64,000 nucleotides of DNA from Ancylobacter radicis (GCF_018449475.1 NZ_JAHCQH010000023.1:62001-126000), one strand, 5' to 3'; positions 45,390-56,597 are shown, counted from the first letter of the stretch. Notes: generated by a model not told the origin, from the sequence alone. Program-made: numbers and translations.

Positions 45390-46238
45390 ATGACGCTGAA
45401 GAAGCTTTTGGTTGCGGTGATGCTGTTCATGGCGGCATCGGCGTCATTTGCCTATGGGCAGGCCCAGACGGCTCCGGTCAACGCCGCGCCGACGGCGCAG
45501 GTGCAGGGGCAGGCCGCCCCCACCGTGCCGGGCGCCGCCGTGGCGTCGGACGGGGCGGGCCTTGCCAGTCAGGACCTGTCGCTGATCGGCCTGTTCCTGC
45601 AGGCGCATCTCGTCGTCAAGATCGTGATGGCGGGCCTGATCATCGCCTCGGTCTGGGTCTGGGCGATCATCATCGACAAGACCATCCTGTTCCAGCGCAT
45701 GAAAAGCCAGATGGACCGCTTCGAGGCGACCTTCTGGTCCGGCCAGAGCCTGGAAGAACTGTACCGCTCGCTGTCCTCGCGCCCCAACACCGCCATGGCG
45801 GCGATTTTTGTGGCCGCAATGCGCGAATGGAAGCGGTCCTATGAGGGCGGCGCGCGCTCCTTCACCGGTCTCACCCAGCGTCTCGACAAGGTGATGGACG
45901 TGACCATCGCCCGCGAGGTCGAGCGGCTGGAAAGCCGGCTGCTGGTGCTCGCGACGGTCGGCTCGGCCGGCCCGTTCATCGGTCTGTTCGGCACGGTCTG
46001 GGGCATCATGACCAGCTTCCAGTCGATCGCCGCCTCGAAGAACACCAGCCTCGCAGTTGTGGCGCCCGGCATCGCCGAAGCCCTTTTCGCGACGGCAATT
46101 GGCCTTGTCGCCGCCATCCCCGCGACGATTTTCTATAACAAGTTCATCTCTCAAGTGGGCCGGCAGGCGCTGCGGCTGGAGGGTTTCGCGGACGAGTTCT
46201 CCGCCATCCTGTCGCGCCAGATCGACGAGCGGGGCTGA
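45390..46238 (+). CDS. tolQ: Tol-Pal system proton channel protein TolQ
   Basis: A 282-residue inner-membrane protein that, with TolR, uses the proton gradient to energise TolA. Residues 1-65 hold a hydrophobic segment and an Ala/Pro/Gln linker. The first family helix is VVKIVMAGLIIASVWVWAII near 72. Core helices are LLVLATVGSAGPFIGLFGTV near 185 and AEALFATAIGLVAAIPATIF near 235. The ATG at 45390 follows CAGGATTAGG; an in-frame extension upstream lacks family features. It is the first gene of tolQRAB. Confidence 0.94.
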   Translation: MTLKKLLVAVMLFMAASASFAYGQAQTAPVNAAPTAQVQGQAAPTVPGAAVASDGAGLASQDLSLIGLFLQAHLVVKIVMAGLIIASVWVWAIIIDKTILFQRMKSQMDRFEATFWSGQSLEELYRSLSSRPNTAMAAIFVAAMREWKRSYEGGARSFTGLTQRLDKVMDVTIAREVERLESRLLVLATVGSAGPFIGLFGTVWGIMTSFQSIAASKNTSLAVVAPGIAEALFATAIGLVAAIPATIFYNKFISQVGRQALRLEGFADEFSAILSRQIDERG

Positions 46239-46244
46239 CGCGAC

Positions 46245-46697
46245 ATGGGTATGTCCTCGGGAGGCAGCGGCGGCTGGAGTTCGCGGCGTTCGCGCCGGCG
46301 ACGCAGCAGCGCCGTCATGTCCGAGATCAACGTCACCCCGATGGTCGACGTGATGCTCGTTCTGCTGATCATCTTCATGGTGGCCGCGCCGATGCTGACC
46401 GTTGGCGTGCCGCTCGATCTGCCGCAGACGCAGGCGCAGGCGGTCTCGCAGGACCATCAGCCGCTGGTGATCTCGATCAACAATCAGGGTCAGGTGTTCC
46501 TGCAGGAGACCGAAATTCCCGTCGCGGAACTGGTGCCCAAGCTCATGGCCATCGCCAAGGCCGGCTATGACGAGCGCATTTTCGTGCGCGGCGACAAGTC
46601 GGTCGATTATGGCACGGTGATGCAGGTGATGGGCCGCCTCTCCGGCGCCGGCTTCAAGCGCGTCGCCCTCGTCTCCGAAGTCGAGCAGGGGGGCTGA
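46245..46697 (+). CDS. tolR: Tol-Pal system protein TolR
   Basis: A 150-residue ExbD/TolR protein. After a Gly/Ser/Arg-rich N-terminus, the hallmark MSEINVTPMVDVMLVLLIIF (near residue 25) holds the proton-carrying Asp, followed by MVAAPMLTVGVPLDLPQTQA. The periplasmic domain ends ADKSVDYGTVMQVMGRLSGA-like (near 125). It lies six bases after tolQ and four bases before tolA. Confidence 0.95.
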   Translation: MGMSSGGSGGWSSRRSRRRRSSAVMSEINVTPMVDVMLVLLIIFMVAAPMLTVGVPLDLPQTQAQAVSQDHQPLVISINNQGQVFLQETEIPVAELVPKLMAIAKAGYDERIFVRGDKSVDYGTVMQVMGRLSGAGFKRVALVSEVEQGG

Positions 46698-46701
46698 GGT
46701 C

Positions 46702-47652
46702 ATGCGCGCGGGTCTTGTCGCCTCTTCCGCCCTTCATGCCGGCCTCATCGGCTTCATGCTGGTTTCCTTCTCCTCGGCCCGTCCCCTCGAGCCGATGCAG
46801 GAATCCATGCCGATCGACATCGTCTCCGATGCCGAGCTGAGCCAGATGATGGCGGGCAAGAAGGACGCGCCGAAGACCGAGAAGCCCAAGCCCGTGGTCG
46901 AGAAGGTGGCGCCGACGCCCAAGCCTGCCGAGCAGCTTGAGGCCAAGGTGACGGAAAAGCCCGAGGTGAAGGCGGCGGCCGAGCCGGTCGCGCCCCCGCC
47001 CCCGGCCGAGGCCAAGCCCGAACCCAAGCCCGCCGCCGCGCAGGCCAATCCCGAGCCGGCGCCGCCCAAGGACGCCGAATCGATCGCCGCCAAGCCGCCG
47101 GAAGCCCCGAAGGACGCGCCCAAGCCGGACCAGCAGGCGCAGGCCAAGCCCGCTCCCGCGCCGCCGCGCAAGCCCAAGGACATTCCCCCGAAGGTGGTGC
47201 AGCAGCCGCCCAAGGACCAGCAGGAATTCAAGCCGAACGAGATCGCCGCGCTGCTCGACAAGCGCACGGCGACGCGTCAGGCCGCGATCGGCGACACGAT
47301 CAACTCGACCGCCTCGCTCGGCGCTTCCGTCGGTACGGCGGCAACGCTCTCGCAGACCGAGATCGACGCGCTGCGCGCCCGGCTGATGCAGCTGTGGAAC
47401 CCGCCCGCCGGCGCCGCCAATCCCGAGGAACTGATCGTCACGATTCGCATCCGCCTCAATCAGGATGGCACATTGTCGGGCCCGCCGATGGTGGTGACGT
47501 CCGGCACCAGCCCCTTCTTCATGACTGCCCGCGACAGCGCCATCCGCGCCATCTTCCGTGGTCAACCCTTCAATATGCTCAATCCGGCCAAGTACGAGGC
47601 CTGGAAGGACATCGAAGTCACGTTCGATCCACGCGAAATGGTCCGGGGCTGA
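46702..47652 (+). CDS. tolA: TolA-like periplasm-spanning protein
   Basis: A 316-residue protein in the tolA position. One N-terminal membrane anchor ([20 protein letters not shown]) precedes a Lys/Pro/Ala/Glu-rich extended region from about 50 to 180. The C-terminal TolA/TonB-like domain follows: [20 protein letters not shown] near 215 and [20 protein letters not shown] near 240. It should link the inner-membrane motor to Pal and TolB. The central region is low-complexity, so identity rests on position, architecture and the C-terminal domain. Confidence 0.9.
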   Translation: MRAGLVASSALHAGLIGFMLVSFSSARPLEPMQESMPIDIVSDAELSQMMAGKKDAPKTEKPKPVVEKVAPTPKPAEQLEAKVTEKPEVKAAAEPVAPPPPAEAKPEPKPAAAQANPEPAPPKDAESIAAKPPEAPKDAPKPDQQAQAKPAPAPPRKPKDIPPKVVQQPPKDQQEFKPNEIAALLDKRTATRQAAIGDTINSTASLGASVGTAATLSQTEIDALRARLMQLWNPPAGAANPEELIVTIRIRLNQDGTLSGPPMVVTSGTSPFFMTARDSAIRAIFRGQPFNMLNPAKYEAWKDIEVTFDPREMVRG

Positions 47653-47692
47653 GCCCCCGATCCTGCCCTTTGTTTTTTTCGAGACATTGATC

Positions 47693-49051
47693 ATGACGCA
47701 GATTATTCGCCCGGTTTTCGCGGGCCCCTCCATCGGCCGGCGCGGTCTCATTACCAGTGCCGGTGCGCTGGCCGGTCTCGGCCTCGTGACAGGGCCGGCG
47801 CAGGCCGTGCTCAAGCTCGACGTGACGCAGGGCACCGTCCAGCCCCTGCCCATCGCCATCACCGAATTCGTCGGCGGCGGCAGCCCGCAGGATATCGAGG
47901 CCGGCAAGGGCGTCACCCAGATCATCTCGGCCGATCTGCGCCGCTCCGGCCTGTTCGCCCCGCTCGACCCGGCCGCTTTCGTCGAGAAAATCACCAACCC
48001 GGACGCCTCGCCGCGCTTCCAGGACTGGCGCGTGATCAACGCGCAGGCGCTGGTGACCGGCCGCATGACCCGCCAGCCGGATGGCCGGGTGAAGGCCGAG
48101 TTCCGCCTGTGGGATGTGTTCGCCGGCCAGCAGCTGATCGGCCAGCAATATTTCACCCAGCCGGAGAACTGGCGCCGCGTCGCCCACATCATCGCCGACG
48201 CGATCTATGAGCGGCTCACCGGCGAGAAGGGCTATTTCGACACCCGCATCGTCTTCGTCGACGAGAGCGGGCCGAAGGAAAAGCGCGTCAAGCGCCTCGC
48301 CATCATGGATCAGGACGGCGCCAACGTGACCTATCTCACGCGCGGCGACGACCTCGTGCTGACGCCACGCTTCTCGCCGACCAGCCAGGAAATCACCTAT
48401 ATGAGCTATGGCCGCGGCGAGCCGCGCGTCTATCTGCTCAACATCGAGACCGGCCAGCGCGAAGTGGTCGGCAATTTCCCGAATATGAGCTTCTCGCCGC
48501 GTTTCGCCCCGGATGGGCAGCGGGTCATCCTGTCGCTCCAGCAGGGCGCCAACTCGAACATTTTCGTGATGGACCTGCGCTCCAAGGCGACCACGCGGCT
48601 CACCGACACGCCGGCCATCGACACCGCGCCCTGCTATTCGCCGGACGCCACGCAGATCTGCTTCGAGAGCGATCGCGGCGGCGGCTCGCAGATCTATGTG
48701 ATGAACCCGGACGGCTCGAACCAGCGCCGCATTTCCTTCGGCGACGGGCGTTATTCGACGCCGGTCTGGTCGCCGCGCGGCGATGTGATCGCCTTCACCA
48801 AGCAGGCGCAGGGACGCTTCGCCATCGGCCTGATGCGGCCGGATGGTTCGGGCGAGCGCATCCTCACCGACGGCTATCACAATGAGGGGCCGACCTTCGC
48901 TCCGAACGGCCGCGTCATCATGTTCTTCCGCGATCCCGGCGGGGCGGCGGGACCGCAGCTCTACACGGTCGACATCACCGGCTATAATGAGCAGCGCATC
49001 CCGACCCCGAGCTATGCGTCGGATCCGGCGTGGTCGCCCTTACGTTCCTGA
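47693..49051 (+). CDS. tolB: Tol-Pal system beta-propeller protein TolB
   Basis: A 452-residue periplasmic protein. The signal peptide contains a twin arginine ([20 protein letters not shown], near residue 15), raising the option of Tat export. The N-terminal domain includes [20 protein letters not shown] near 45, and the six-bladed propeller shows blade motifs such as [35 protein letters not shown] and [15 protein letters not shown]. It interacts with Pal and TolA. The ATG at 47693 is preferred; earlier in-frame codons overlap tolA. Confidence 0.95.
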   Translation: MTQIIRPVFAGPSIGRRGLITSAGALAGLGLVTGPAQAVLKLDVTQGTVQPLPIAITEFVGGGSPQDIEAGKGVTQIISADLRRSGLFAPLDPAAFVEKITNPDASPRFQDWRVINAQALVTGRMTRQPDGRVKAEFRLWDVFAGQQLIGQQYFTQPENWRRVAHIIADAIYERLTGEKGYFDTRIVFVDESGPKEKRVKRLAIMDQDGANVTYLTRGDDLVLTPRFSPTSQEITYMSYGRGEPRVYLLNIETGQREVVGNFPNMSFSPRFAPDGQRVILSLQQGANSNIFVMDLRSKATTRLTDTPAIDTAPCYSPDATQICFESDRGGGSQIYVMNPDGSNQRRISFGDGRYSTPVWSPRGDVIAFTKQAQGRFAIGLMRPDGSGERILTDGYHNEGPTFAPNGRVIMFFRDPGGAAGPQLYTVDITGYNEQRIPTPSYASDPAWSPLRS

Positions 49052-49055
49052 TGCA

Positions 49056-49071
49056 TTAAGGAACCGTTAAC
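49056..49071. promoter_or_regulatory. CtrA-type box upstream of pal
   Basis: TTAAGGAACCGTTAAC is an exact TTAA-N7-TTAAC match just after the tolB stop and 136 bases before the pal start. It suggests a separate, cell-cycle-tuned promoter for pal. Confidence 0.55.
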
Positions 49072-49206
49072 CATAAGAGAAGGTTGATGCACGGGCCGCA
49101 AGTTCGGTGCATTCCGTCAAGGTTCCGTAAACGATGACGGACCCATTCATTAACGCCAGCGAATAGGCCGGGCCGCGCCCGGCGTGGGAATTCAGGAGTC
49201 CGCGGT

Positions 49207-49701
49207 ATGATCGGTATGTTGCGCAAGCTGGGCGGAGCGCGCATCGCCCTTATTTTCGGTCTGGCGATGCTCGCCGCCGCCTGCGCCAAGAATCCCATGG
49301 ACGGCGCCGGTCAGGCGCTGGGCTCGGCCCCTCCCGGCAGCCCGCAGGAATTCATCGTCTCGGTTGGCGATCGCGTGTTCTTCGAGAGCGACCAGACCGA
49401 CCTGACGCCGCAGGCACAGGCCACCCTCGACAAGCAGGCGCAGTGGCTCAACCACTATGCCAAGTACACCTTCACCATCGAAGGCCATGCCGACGAGCGC
49501 GGCACCCGCGAATACAACATCGCGCTGGGCGCCCGCCGCGCCGAGAGCGTGCGCAACTATCTGATCGGGCGCGGCGTTCCGGCCAACCGGATGCGCACCA
49601 TCTCCTATGGCAAGGAGCGCCCGGTCGCGGTCTGCAACGACATCTCCTGCTGGTCGCAGAACCGCCGCGCGGTGACGGTGCTGAACGCTACCGGCACCTG
49701 A
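49207..49701 (+). CDS. pal: peptidoglycan-associated lipoprotein Pal
   Basis: A 164-residue outer-membrane lipoprotein. The lipobox is LAAAC (Cys near residue 23). The OmpA domain includes DRVFFESDQTDLTPQAQATL near 55, TFTIEGHADERGTREYNIAL near 92 and RRAESVRNYLIGRGVPANRM, binding peptidoglycan. It tethers the outer membrane and is moved to the division site by the Tol motor. A 155-base gap with a CtrA-type box precedes it, and a strong terminator follows. Confidence 0.96.
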   Translation: MIGMLRKLGGARIALIFGLAMLAAACAKNPMDGAGQALGSAPPGSPQEFIVSVGDRVFFESDQTDLTPQAQATLDKQAQWLNHYAKYTFTIEGHADERGTREYNIALGARRAESVRNYLIGRGVPANRMRTISYGKERPVAVCNDISCWSQNRRAVTVLNATGT

Positions 49702-49724
49702 CGCGCCTCACCATCGTGTGACGC

Positions 49725-49759
49725 AAGGCCCGGCCGGCAGCGGCCGGGCCTTTTGCTTT
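49725..49759 (+). terminator. Rho-independent terminator after pal
   Basis: A perfect 12-bp stem AAGGCCCGGCCG / CGGCCGGGCCTT (49725-49736 with 49741-49752), loop GCAG, followed by TTGCTTTT. It lies 23 bases past the pal stop. Confidence 0.85.
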
Positions 49760-49971
49760 TCCGCAAGCGGTCCCGTCGCGCCATGGTGCGTGGGTGGTTT
49801 GTCTCTTGGTTTTGCCGCCTTGGCCGGGTTAAGTCAGGGTCGAGCCACAGCTTGCCGGTCACGCTTGGCGAGTCACACTTTGGACGTGATCGACTTTGTA
49901 TCTAGCGCATTCGTTCCCTGCCGCTGCGGCGGGGCCGCTCCCCCCTTTTCCTGCGAGCCTTCGTTGTTGCC

Positions 49972-50937
49972 ATGATGGTCCGTCTTTCGCGTTCCTCCGC
50001 CCTTTTGGCCCTTGCTGGTGCCGCGTTTCTGGCGCTTGCCCCGCTCGGCGAGGCGCGCGCCCAGGCCGACAACAATTTCTTCGGCAACCTGTTCAAGCCG
50101 CCGGGCCAGGTGCGTCAGGGCGCGCAGCCCGAGGCGCTGCCGGCGGATGATCTGGGCAGCGTCACCACGCGCATGGACCGCATCGAGAACCAGATGCGCA
50201 CCCTGACCGGCCAGATCGAGGAGCTGCAATACCGCAACCAGCAGCTTGAGCAGCAGATCAAGGCGATGCAGAGCGAGATCGACTTCCGCGTGCCGGGCGG
50301 CGCCGCTGCGCCGGCGGGCGCGGCCGTCCCGCGTGCTCCCGCCGCCGCCGATCCATCGGCGGGACGGCGGACCGATGTGTTCGATCCCAATGCGCAGGCC
50401 GGTGCGCCCGGCGCGCCGCGCCCGCTCGGCACCACCGCCCCGTCGGGCGCCGCCGCCGGCCAGCAGGCGGGTGCGCCGATGGATCTCGGCCAGCTCTCCG
50501 GCCAGGTGGCGGCCGGTGCCGCCCCCGCCGGCGGGGTGACGCAGCCGCCGACCAACAGCCCCAAGGACCTGTTCGATCTCGCCTATGGCTACATGCTGCG
50601 CCAAGACTACGCCCAGTCCGGCCAGAGCTTCGAGCAGTTCCTCAAGCTCTACCCGACCGACCGGGCGGCGCCCGACGCCTATTACTGGCTCGGCGAGACG
50701 CAGTTCCAGCGCAAGAGCTACAAGGAGGCGGCGCAGAGCTTCCTGAAGGTCTCCACCGATTATCCCAATGCGGTGAAGGCGCCGGACGCGCTGCTGCGGC
50801 TCGGTCAGTCGCTCGCCGGCATCGGCGAGAAGGACGCGGCCTGCGCGACGCTCAACGCGGTCAACAACAAGTACCCGCGGGCCTCCACCAGCATCAAGCA
50901 GGGGGTGGCGCAGGAACAGAAGCGTGTCGGCTGCTGA
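49972..50937 (+). CDS. cpoB: cell division coordinator CpoB (YbgF)
   Basis: A 321-residue periplasmic protein. A signal peptide (ALLALAGAAFLALAPLGEAR) is followed by a coiled coil (TRMDRIENQMRTLTGQIEEL, near 65-105), which drives trimerisation. An Ala/Pro/Gly-rich linker spans 110-195, and TPR repeats start near 200 (PKDLFDLAYGYMLRQDYAQS, APDAYYWLGETQFQRKSYKE, APDALLRLGQSLAGIGEKDA). CpoB couples Tol-Pal constriction to cell-wall synthesis. It overlaps tilS by 14 bases. ATGs at 49972 and 49975 are both possible. Confidence 0.93.
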   Translation: MMVRLSRSSALLALAGAAFLALAPLGEARAQADNNFFGNLFKPPGQVRQGAQPEALPADDLGSVTTRMDRIENQMRTLTGQIEELQYRNQQLEQQIKAMQSEIDFRVPGGAAAPAGAAVPRAPAAADPSAGRRTDVFDPNAQAGAPGAPRPLGTTAPSGAAAGQQAGAPMDLGQLSGQVAAGAAPAGGVTQPPTNSPKDLFDLAYGYMLRQDYAQSGQSFEQFLKLYPTDRAAPDAYYWLGETQFQRKSYKEAAQSFLKVSTDYPNAVKAPDALLRLGQSLAGIGEKDAACATLNAVNNKYPRASTSIKQGVAQEQKRVGC

Positions 50938-51955
50938 CGCCGGCGCGACCTTTGAGGCCGGCGGCCTGAGCGCCGGCGCGCTGGCGACGCTTTTCGCCCC
51001 TTTCGCGCGCCATGCCGGCGTGCTGCTCGCCGTCTCCGGCGGACCCGATTCGACCGCGCTGATGCTGCTGGCCGCCCGCTGGCGGCGGGAGACGGGCGCC
51101 TCGACCGAACTCGCCGTCGCCACCGTCGATCATGGCCTGCGCCCTGAGGCGCGGGTGGAGGCGGAAGCGGTGGCCGCGCTCGCCGCCGATCTCGGGCTGC
51201 CCCACGCCATTCTCGATCTGCCCCGCCCCCTGCCGGCCTCGCGCCTCCAGGAGGCCGCCCGCCACGCCCGCTATGAGGCCCTTCTGGCCCATGCCCGCAT
51301 CCTCAAGGCCGGCGCCATCGCCACCGCGCATACCCGCGACGACCAGGCCGAGACGGTGCTGTTCCGGCTGATGCGCGGCTCGGGCCTGTCGGGACTGGCC
51401 GGTATGGCCGCGGAACGCCCGCTTCACGAGGTCGCACTGCTGCGCCCGCTGCTCGGCTGCGCCAAGGCCGATCTGGTCGCGCTCTGCCGTGCCGCGGCGA
51501 TCCCCTTCGCCGAGGATCCGTCCAATCAGAATCCGCGCTTTGCCCGCGTGCGGCTGCGCGCGCTGATGCCGCTTCTTGCCGCCGAGGGGCTGGATTCGGT
51601 GCGCCTGTCGCGCCTCGCCCTGCGCCTGTCCCGCGCCGATGCGGCACTGGAGGCGGCGACGCGGGAGGCGGGCGAGCGCCTGATCAGCAAGGGTGAGACG
51701 CTGCGGATCGACCGCGCCGGGCTTGCCGCGTTGCCCGAGGAGATCGCCCTGCGGCTGCTGGAGCGCGCCATTGGCGAGACCGGGCAGGGGCCGGTCGAAC
51801 TGGCCAAGCTGGAGGCGCTGCTCGGCTGGATCACGACCCTTGAGCCCGCCGCGAGCGGGGCGCGGACCCTGGCCGGGGCGCTGGTTCGGGTCTCGCCGAA
51901 ACGCCTGTCGATCAGCCGCGCACCGGTGCGGCGGACCCCTCCGGTTTACTTTTAA
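50924..51955 (+). CDS. tilS: tRNA(Ile)-lysidine synthetase TilS
   Basis: A 343-residue ATP-dependent enzyme that modifies C34 of the AUA-reading tRNA-Ile to lysidine. The PP-loop LLAVSGGPDSTALMLLAARW lies near residue 34. VATVDHGLRPEARVEAEAVA is near 66, the conserved AHTRDDQAETVLFRLMRGSG near 130, and FAEDPSNQNPRFARVRLRAL near 190. The C-terminal tRNA-binding part is short. The GTG at 50924 overlaps the end of cpoB by 14 bases; no ATG gives a complete PP-loop domain. Confidence 0.93.
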   Translation: MSAADAGATFEAGGLSAGALATLFAPFARHAGVLLAVSGGPDSTALMLLAARWRRETGASTELAVATVDHGLRPEARVEAEAVAALAADLGLPHAILDLPRPLPASRLQEAARHARYEALLAHARILKAGAIATAHTRDDQAETVLFRLMRGSGLSGLAGMAAERPLHEVALLRPLLGCAKADLVALCRAAAIPFAEDPSNQNPRFARVRLRALMPLLAAEGLDSVRLSRLALRLSRADAALEAATREAGERLISKGETLRIDRAGLAALPEEIALRLLERAIGETGQGPVELAKLEALLGWITTLEPAASGARTLAGALVRVSPKRLSISRAPVRRTPPVYF

Positions 51956-51998
51956 CGCGGAATTGCACGGGGACAGGGCAACGCAAGCTCCCCGCCAT

Positions 51999-52027
51999 CT
52001 TGGCAATCCTCAATGCCGAACCTAAAT
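51999..52027 (+). promoter_or_regulatory. RpoH-type promoter candidate for ftsH
   Basis: CTTG at 51999-52002, an 18-base spacer and CCTAAAT at 52021-52027 resemble the alphaproteobacterial heat-shock promoter (CTTG, about 17-18 bases, CCTATnT). It lies about 80 bases before ftsH, a known heat-shock gene. Confidence 0.45.
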
Positions 52028-52104
52028 TAGGCTGACATAAGGGAGGTCCGCCAGCGCCGGCGGAACCCGCGCGCCGGGTCAGACCCGACGCCGAAAGGAA
52101 CGTG

Positions 52105-54024
<1,920 letters not shown>

Positions 54025-54065
54025 GCCTCCAGTGGGATCGGATAATCCCGCGACCCCGACGATCG

Positions 54066-54098
54066 AAAGCCCCGGCCCTGTGCCGGGGCTTTTCTTTT
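54066..54098 (+). terminator. Rho-independent terminator after ftsH
   Basis: A perfect 11-bp stem AAAGCCCCGGC / GCCGGGGCTTT (54066-54076 with 54082-54092), loop CCTGT, followed by TCTTTT. It lies 41 bases after ftsH and isolates it from the next gene. Confidence 0.88.
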
Positions 54099-54254
54099 GC
54101 GCGGCCTGCCGGCGGGGGCCTCTTCTTCTCGGCGTTGAGCGGCCGGGGCGCTGCTCGCAGCGCAGCGCGCCGTGGGGTGATTCGCAATCTGATTCTTGTT
54201 GTTGCAAGGGAATAACTGATTTATGTAGATACCTCTCGATCGGGATTTTTGAGT

Positions 54255-55055
54255 ATGTCTAAAGTATGCGTTCCCGTTCTGGATAGTGGTCACTTGCTTT
54301 CGGCTGTTTATCCTCCTTTGGCGCTCGATCGTCTCGGGATGAATAGTCCGATTTTACATATGAAGCCGGTCAACCTTCATGTGGAAACTCCGGCTTGGGT
54401 CCAGCATATCCCATTCGCCTGGTGGATAGTTGCGCAGGTGCGCCCAAAACTCCTTGTCGAGCTGGGCACTCATGCGGGTAACTCTTACTTTGCTTTCTGC
54501 CTGGCTCTGCGGCAGATCGGGCTGAACGCTCAGGCCGTCGCGGTCGATACTTGGCAGGGCGATGAGCATGCGGGCAATTACGGCGACGATATCTACCAGA
54601 AGGTCAGCGCGATCAACGAGACGCAGTTCCGCTCGTTCTCGTCTCTGCTGCGCATGACGTTCGACGAGGCGCTCCCTCGTTTCAAAGATGGTTCGATCGA
54701 CCTTTTGCATATTGACGGGCTACACACCTATGAGGCGGTGCGCCACGACTTCGAGACGTGGCGCCCGAAGATGAGCCCGAATGGCGTCGTGCTCTTCCAC
54801 GACACGGCGGAGTATGGTCGGAACTTTGGTGTTCACCGACTCTTCGCCGAACTGTCCCGCGAGTACCCGCATTTCGAATTCCACCATAGTCACGGCCTCG
54901 GTATGCTCAGCATGTCGCCCCAGCCGCGTGGCGATCTTGGCCTGATGCTGCGTCCCGCCGGCTGGCGCCAGAGCCCGCTCTCCTATTTCCGCATGCGGCG
55001 CGAGCGCCGTATCCGCCGGCACTTTTACCGCATAGGCGCCGCCCTCCACGCGTGA
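54255..55055 (+). CDS. class I SAM methyltransferase (Methyltransf_24 type), probably acquired
   Basis: A 266-residue protein with a cephalosporin-hydroxylase-like/Methyltransf_24 fold. Motif I is KLLVELGTHAGNSYFAFCLA near residue 70. AVAVDTWQGDEHAGNYGDD is near 97, and the Asp/His-rich core DLLHIDGLHTYEAVRHDFET near 145 is followed by GVVLFHDTAEYGRNFGV near 178. Such enzymes often act in polysaccharide or natural-product pathways. The first third and the 150 bases upstream are visibly AT-richer and use TTA and other codons rare in the neighbours, while the 3-prime part looks native. It sits between ftsH and glmM, usually adjacent in relatives. The start ATG 54255 lacks a strong ribosome site. 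Confidence 0.78.
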   Translation: MSKVCVPVLDSGHLLSAVYPPLALDRLGMNSPILHMKPVNLHVETPAWVQHIPFAWWIVAQVRPKLLVELGTHAGNSYFAFCLALRQIGLNAQAVAVDTWQGDEHAGNYGDDIYQKVSAINETQFRSFSSLLRMTFDEALPRFKDGSIDLLHIDGLHTYEAVRHDFETWRPKMSPNGVVLFHDTAEYGRNFGVHRLFAELSREYPHFEFHHSHGLGMLSMSPQPRGDLGLMLRPAGWRQSPLSYFRMRRERRIRRHFYRIGAALHA

Positions 55056-55199
55056 CGCTGGCCTGAGCCGGGACGACCCGCCGCGCCGGCATCCTCCGTT
55101 CATCTGCCCCCCATGGCGTGCCGTGGCACGGGGCTTGAATGGCGACCGCGACGTCACCGCGCAGCCGTGCGCCGGTGACTGGCAGCGGAGGGCTCGGAG

Positions 55200-56597
55200 A
55201 TGACGCAGGCGATCCACCCGGTTGATCAGATGCTTCCCTGGCCGCGCCTTGCGACGCTCGGCCTCCAGCATGTGCTGGTGATGTATGCCGGCGCGGTGGC
55301 CGTGCCGCTCATCATCGGCCGCGCGCTGAAGCTCTCGCCGGAGGATGTCGCCTTCCTCATCAGCGCCGATCTGTTCGCCTGCGGCATCGCCACGCTGATC
55401 CAGAGCCTCGGCGCGCCGGGCCTCGGCATCCGCCTGCCGGTGATGATGGGCGTGACCTTCGCCGCCGTCGGGCCGATGCTTTCCATGGCCACAGCGCCGG
55501 AGATCGGCCTGCTCGGCATTTACGGCTCGGTCATCGCCGCCGGCGCCTTCGGCATGGTGGTGGCGCCGTTCGTCTCTCGCCTCTTGCCGCTGTTTCCTCC
55601 GGTGGTGACCGGCACCATCATCCTCGTCATCGGCATCTCACTGATGCGGGTCGGCATCAACTGGGCGGGCGGCGGCTTGCCGACGCTCACCAAGGTGGTG
55701 GACGGCGTGCCGGGCGCCTTCCCCAATCCCAATTACGCCCAGCTCGAAGGGCTGGGCCTCGCCCTGTTCGTGCTGCTGGCCATTCTCGCCCTCACCAAAT
55801 GGGGCCGGGGCTTCGTCGCCAATGTCGCCGTGCTGCTCGGCATCGTCGCCGGCTGCGGGCTCGCCACAGTGCTCGGCATCATGCATTTCGAGAAGGTCGC
55901 GGCGGCGCCGTGGTTCGGGCTGGTGCTGCCCTTCCATTTCGGCACGCCGAGCTTCCACCTCGTGCCGGTGCTGACCATGTGCCTCGTCATGATCGTGGTG
56001 ATGATCGAATCGCTCGGCATGTTCCTGGCGCTCGCCGACATGACCGGGCGCCGCATCGACCGCGCGGCGCTTACCGCCGGCCTGCGGGCCGATGGCGCGG
56101 GCACGCTGATCGGCGGCATCTTCAACACCTTTCCCTACACCTCCTTCTCGCAGAATGTCGGGCTGGTCGGCGTCACCGGGGTGCGCTCGCGCTATGTCAC
56201 GGCGATGGGCGGGCTCATCATGCTGGCGCTCGGGCTGATGCCGAAGATGGCGGCGATCGTCGAGGCGGTGCCGCTGGTGGTGCTGGGCGGGGCGGGGCTG
56301 GTGATGTTCGGCATGGTGGCAGCCACCGGCGCGCGCATCCTCGCGCAGGTCGATTTCCGCACCAACCGCTTCAATCTCTACATTGTCGCCCTTTCCGTCG
56401 GCTTCGGCATGATCCCGCTGGTGGCGCCGAATTTCTTCAAGAACCTGCCGCACGCCCTGCATCCGCTGCTGGAATCCGGCATCCTGCTCGCCGCTCTTGT
56501 CGCGGTCGCGCTCAATGCCTTCTTCAACGGCGTGCGCAGCGCCGAGGCCGCCGAGCGGGAAGTGGCGGCGGCCGCGGCGGCGGTCGAGCATGGCTGA
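55200..56597 (+). CDS. NCS2-family nucleobase permease (xanthine/urate type)
   Basis: A 465-residue proton symporter with about 14 helices. The family start LPWPRLATLGLQHVLVMYAG (near residue 11) and the helix-10 signature SFSQNVGLVGVTGVRSRYVT (near 318) are present. The QNxG...TGVxSR form of that signature is characteristic of the xanthine/uric-acid branch, whereas uracil carriers have a TRV variant. The substrate is thus probably xanthine or urate. The C-terminal tail is Ala/Glu-rich. It has its own ribosome site (GGAGGGCTCGGAG) and lies between the acquired-looking methyltransferase and glmM. Confidence 0.9.
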   Translation: MTQAIHPVDQMLPWPRLATLGLQHVLVMYAGAVAVPLIIGRALKLSPEDVAFLISADLFACGIATLIQSLGAPGLGIRLPVMMGVTFAAVGPMLSMATAPEIGLLGIYGSVIAAGAFGMVVAPFVSRLLPLFPPVVTGTIILVIGISLMRVGINWAGGGLPTLTKVVDGVPGAFPNPNYAQLEGLGLALFVLLAILALTKWGRGFVANVAVLLGIVAGCGLATVLGIMHFEKVAAAPWFGLVLPFHFGTPSFHLVPVLTMCLVMIVVMIESLGMFLALADMTGRRIDRAALTAGLRADGAGTLIGGIFNTFPYTSFSQNVGLVGVTGVRSRYVTAMGGLIMLALGLMPKMAAIVEAVPLVVLGGAGLVMFGMVAATGARILAQVDFRTNRFNLYIVALSVGFGMIPLVAPNFFKNLPHALHPLLESGILLAALVAVALNAFFNGVRSAEAAEREVAAAAAAVEHG

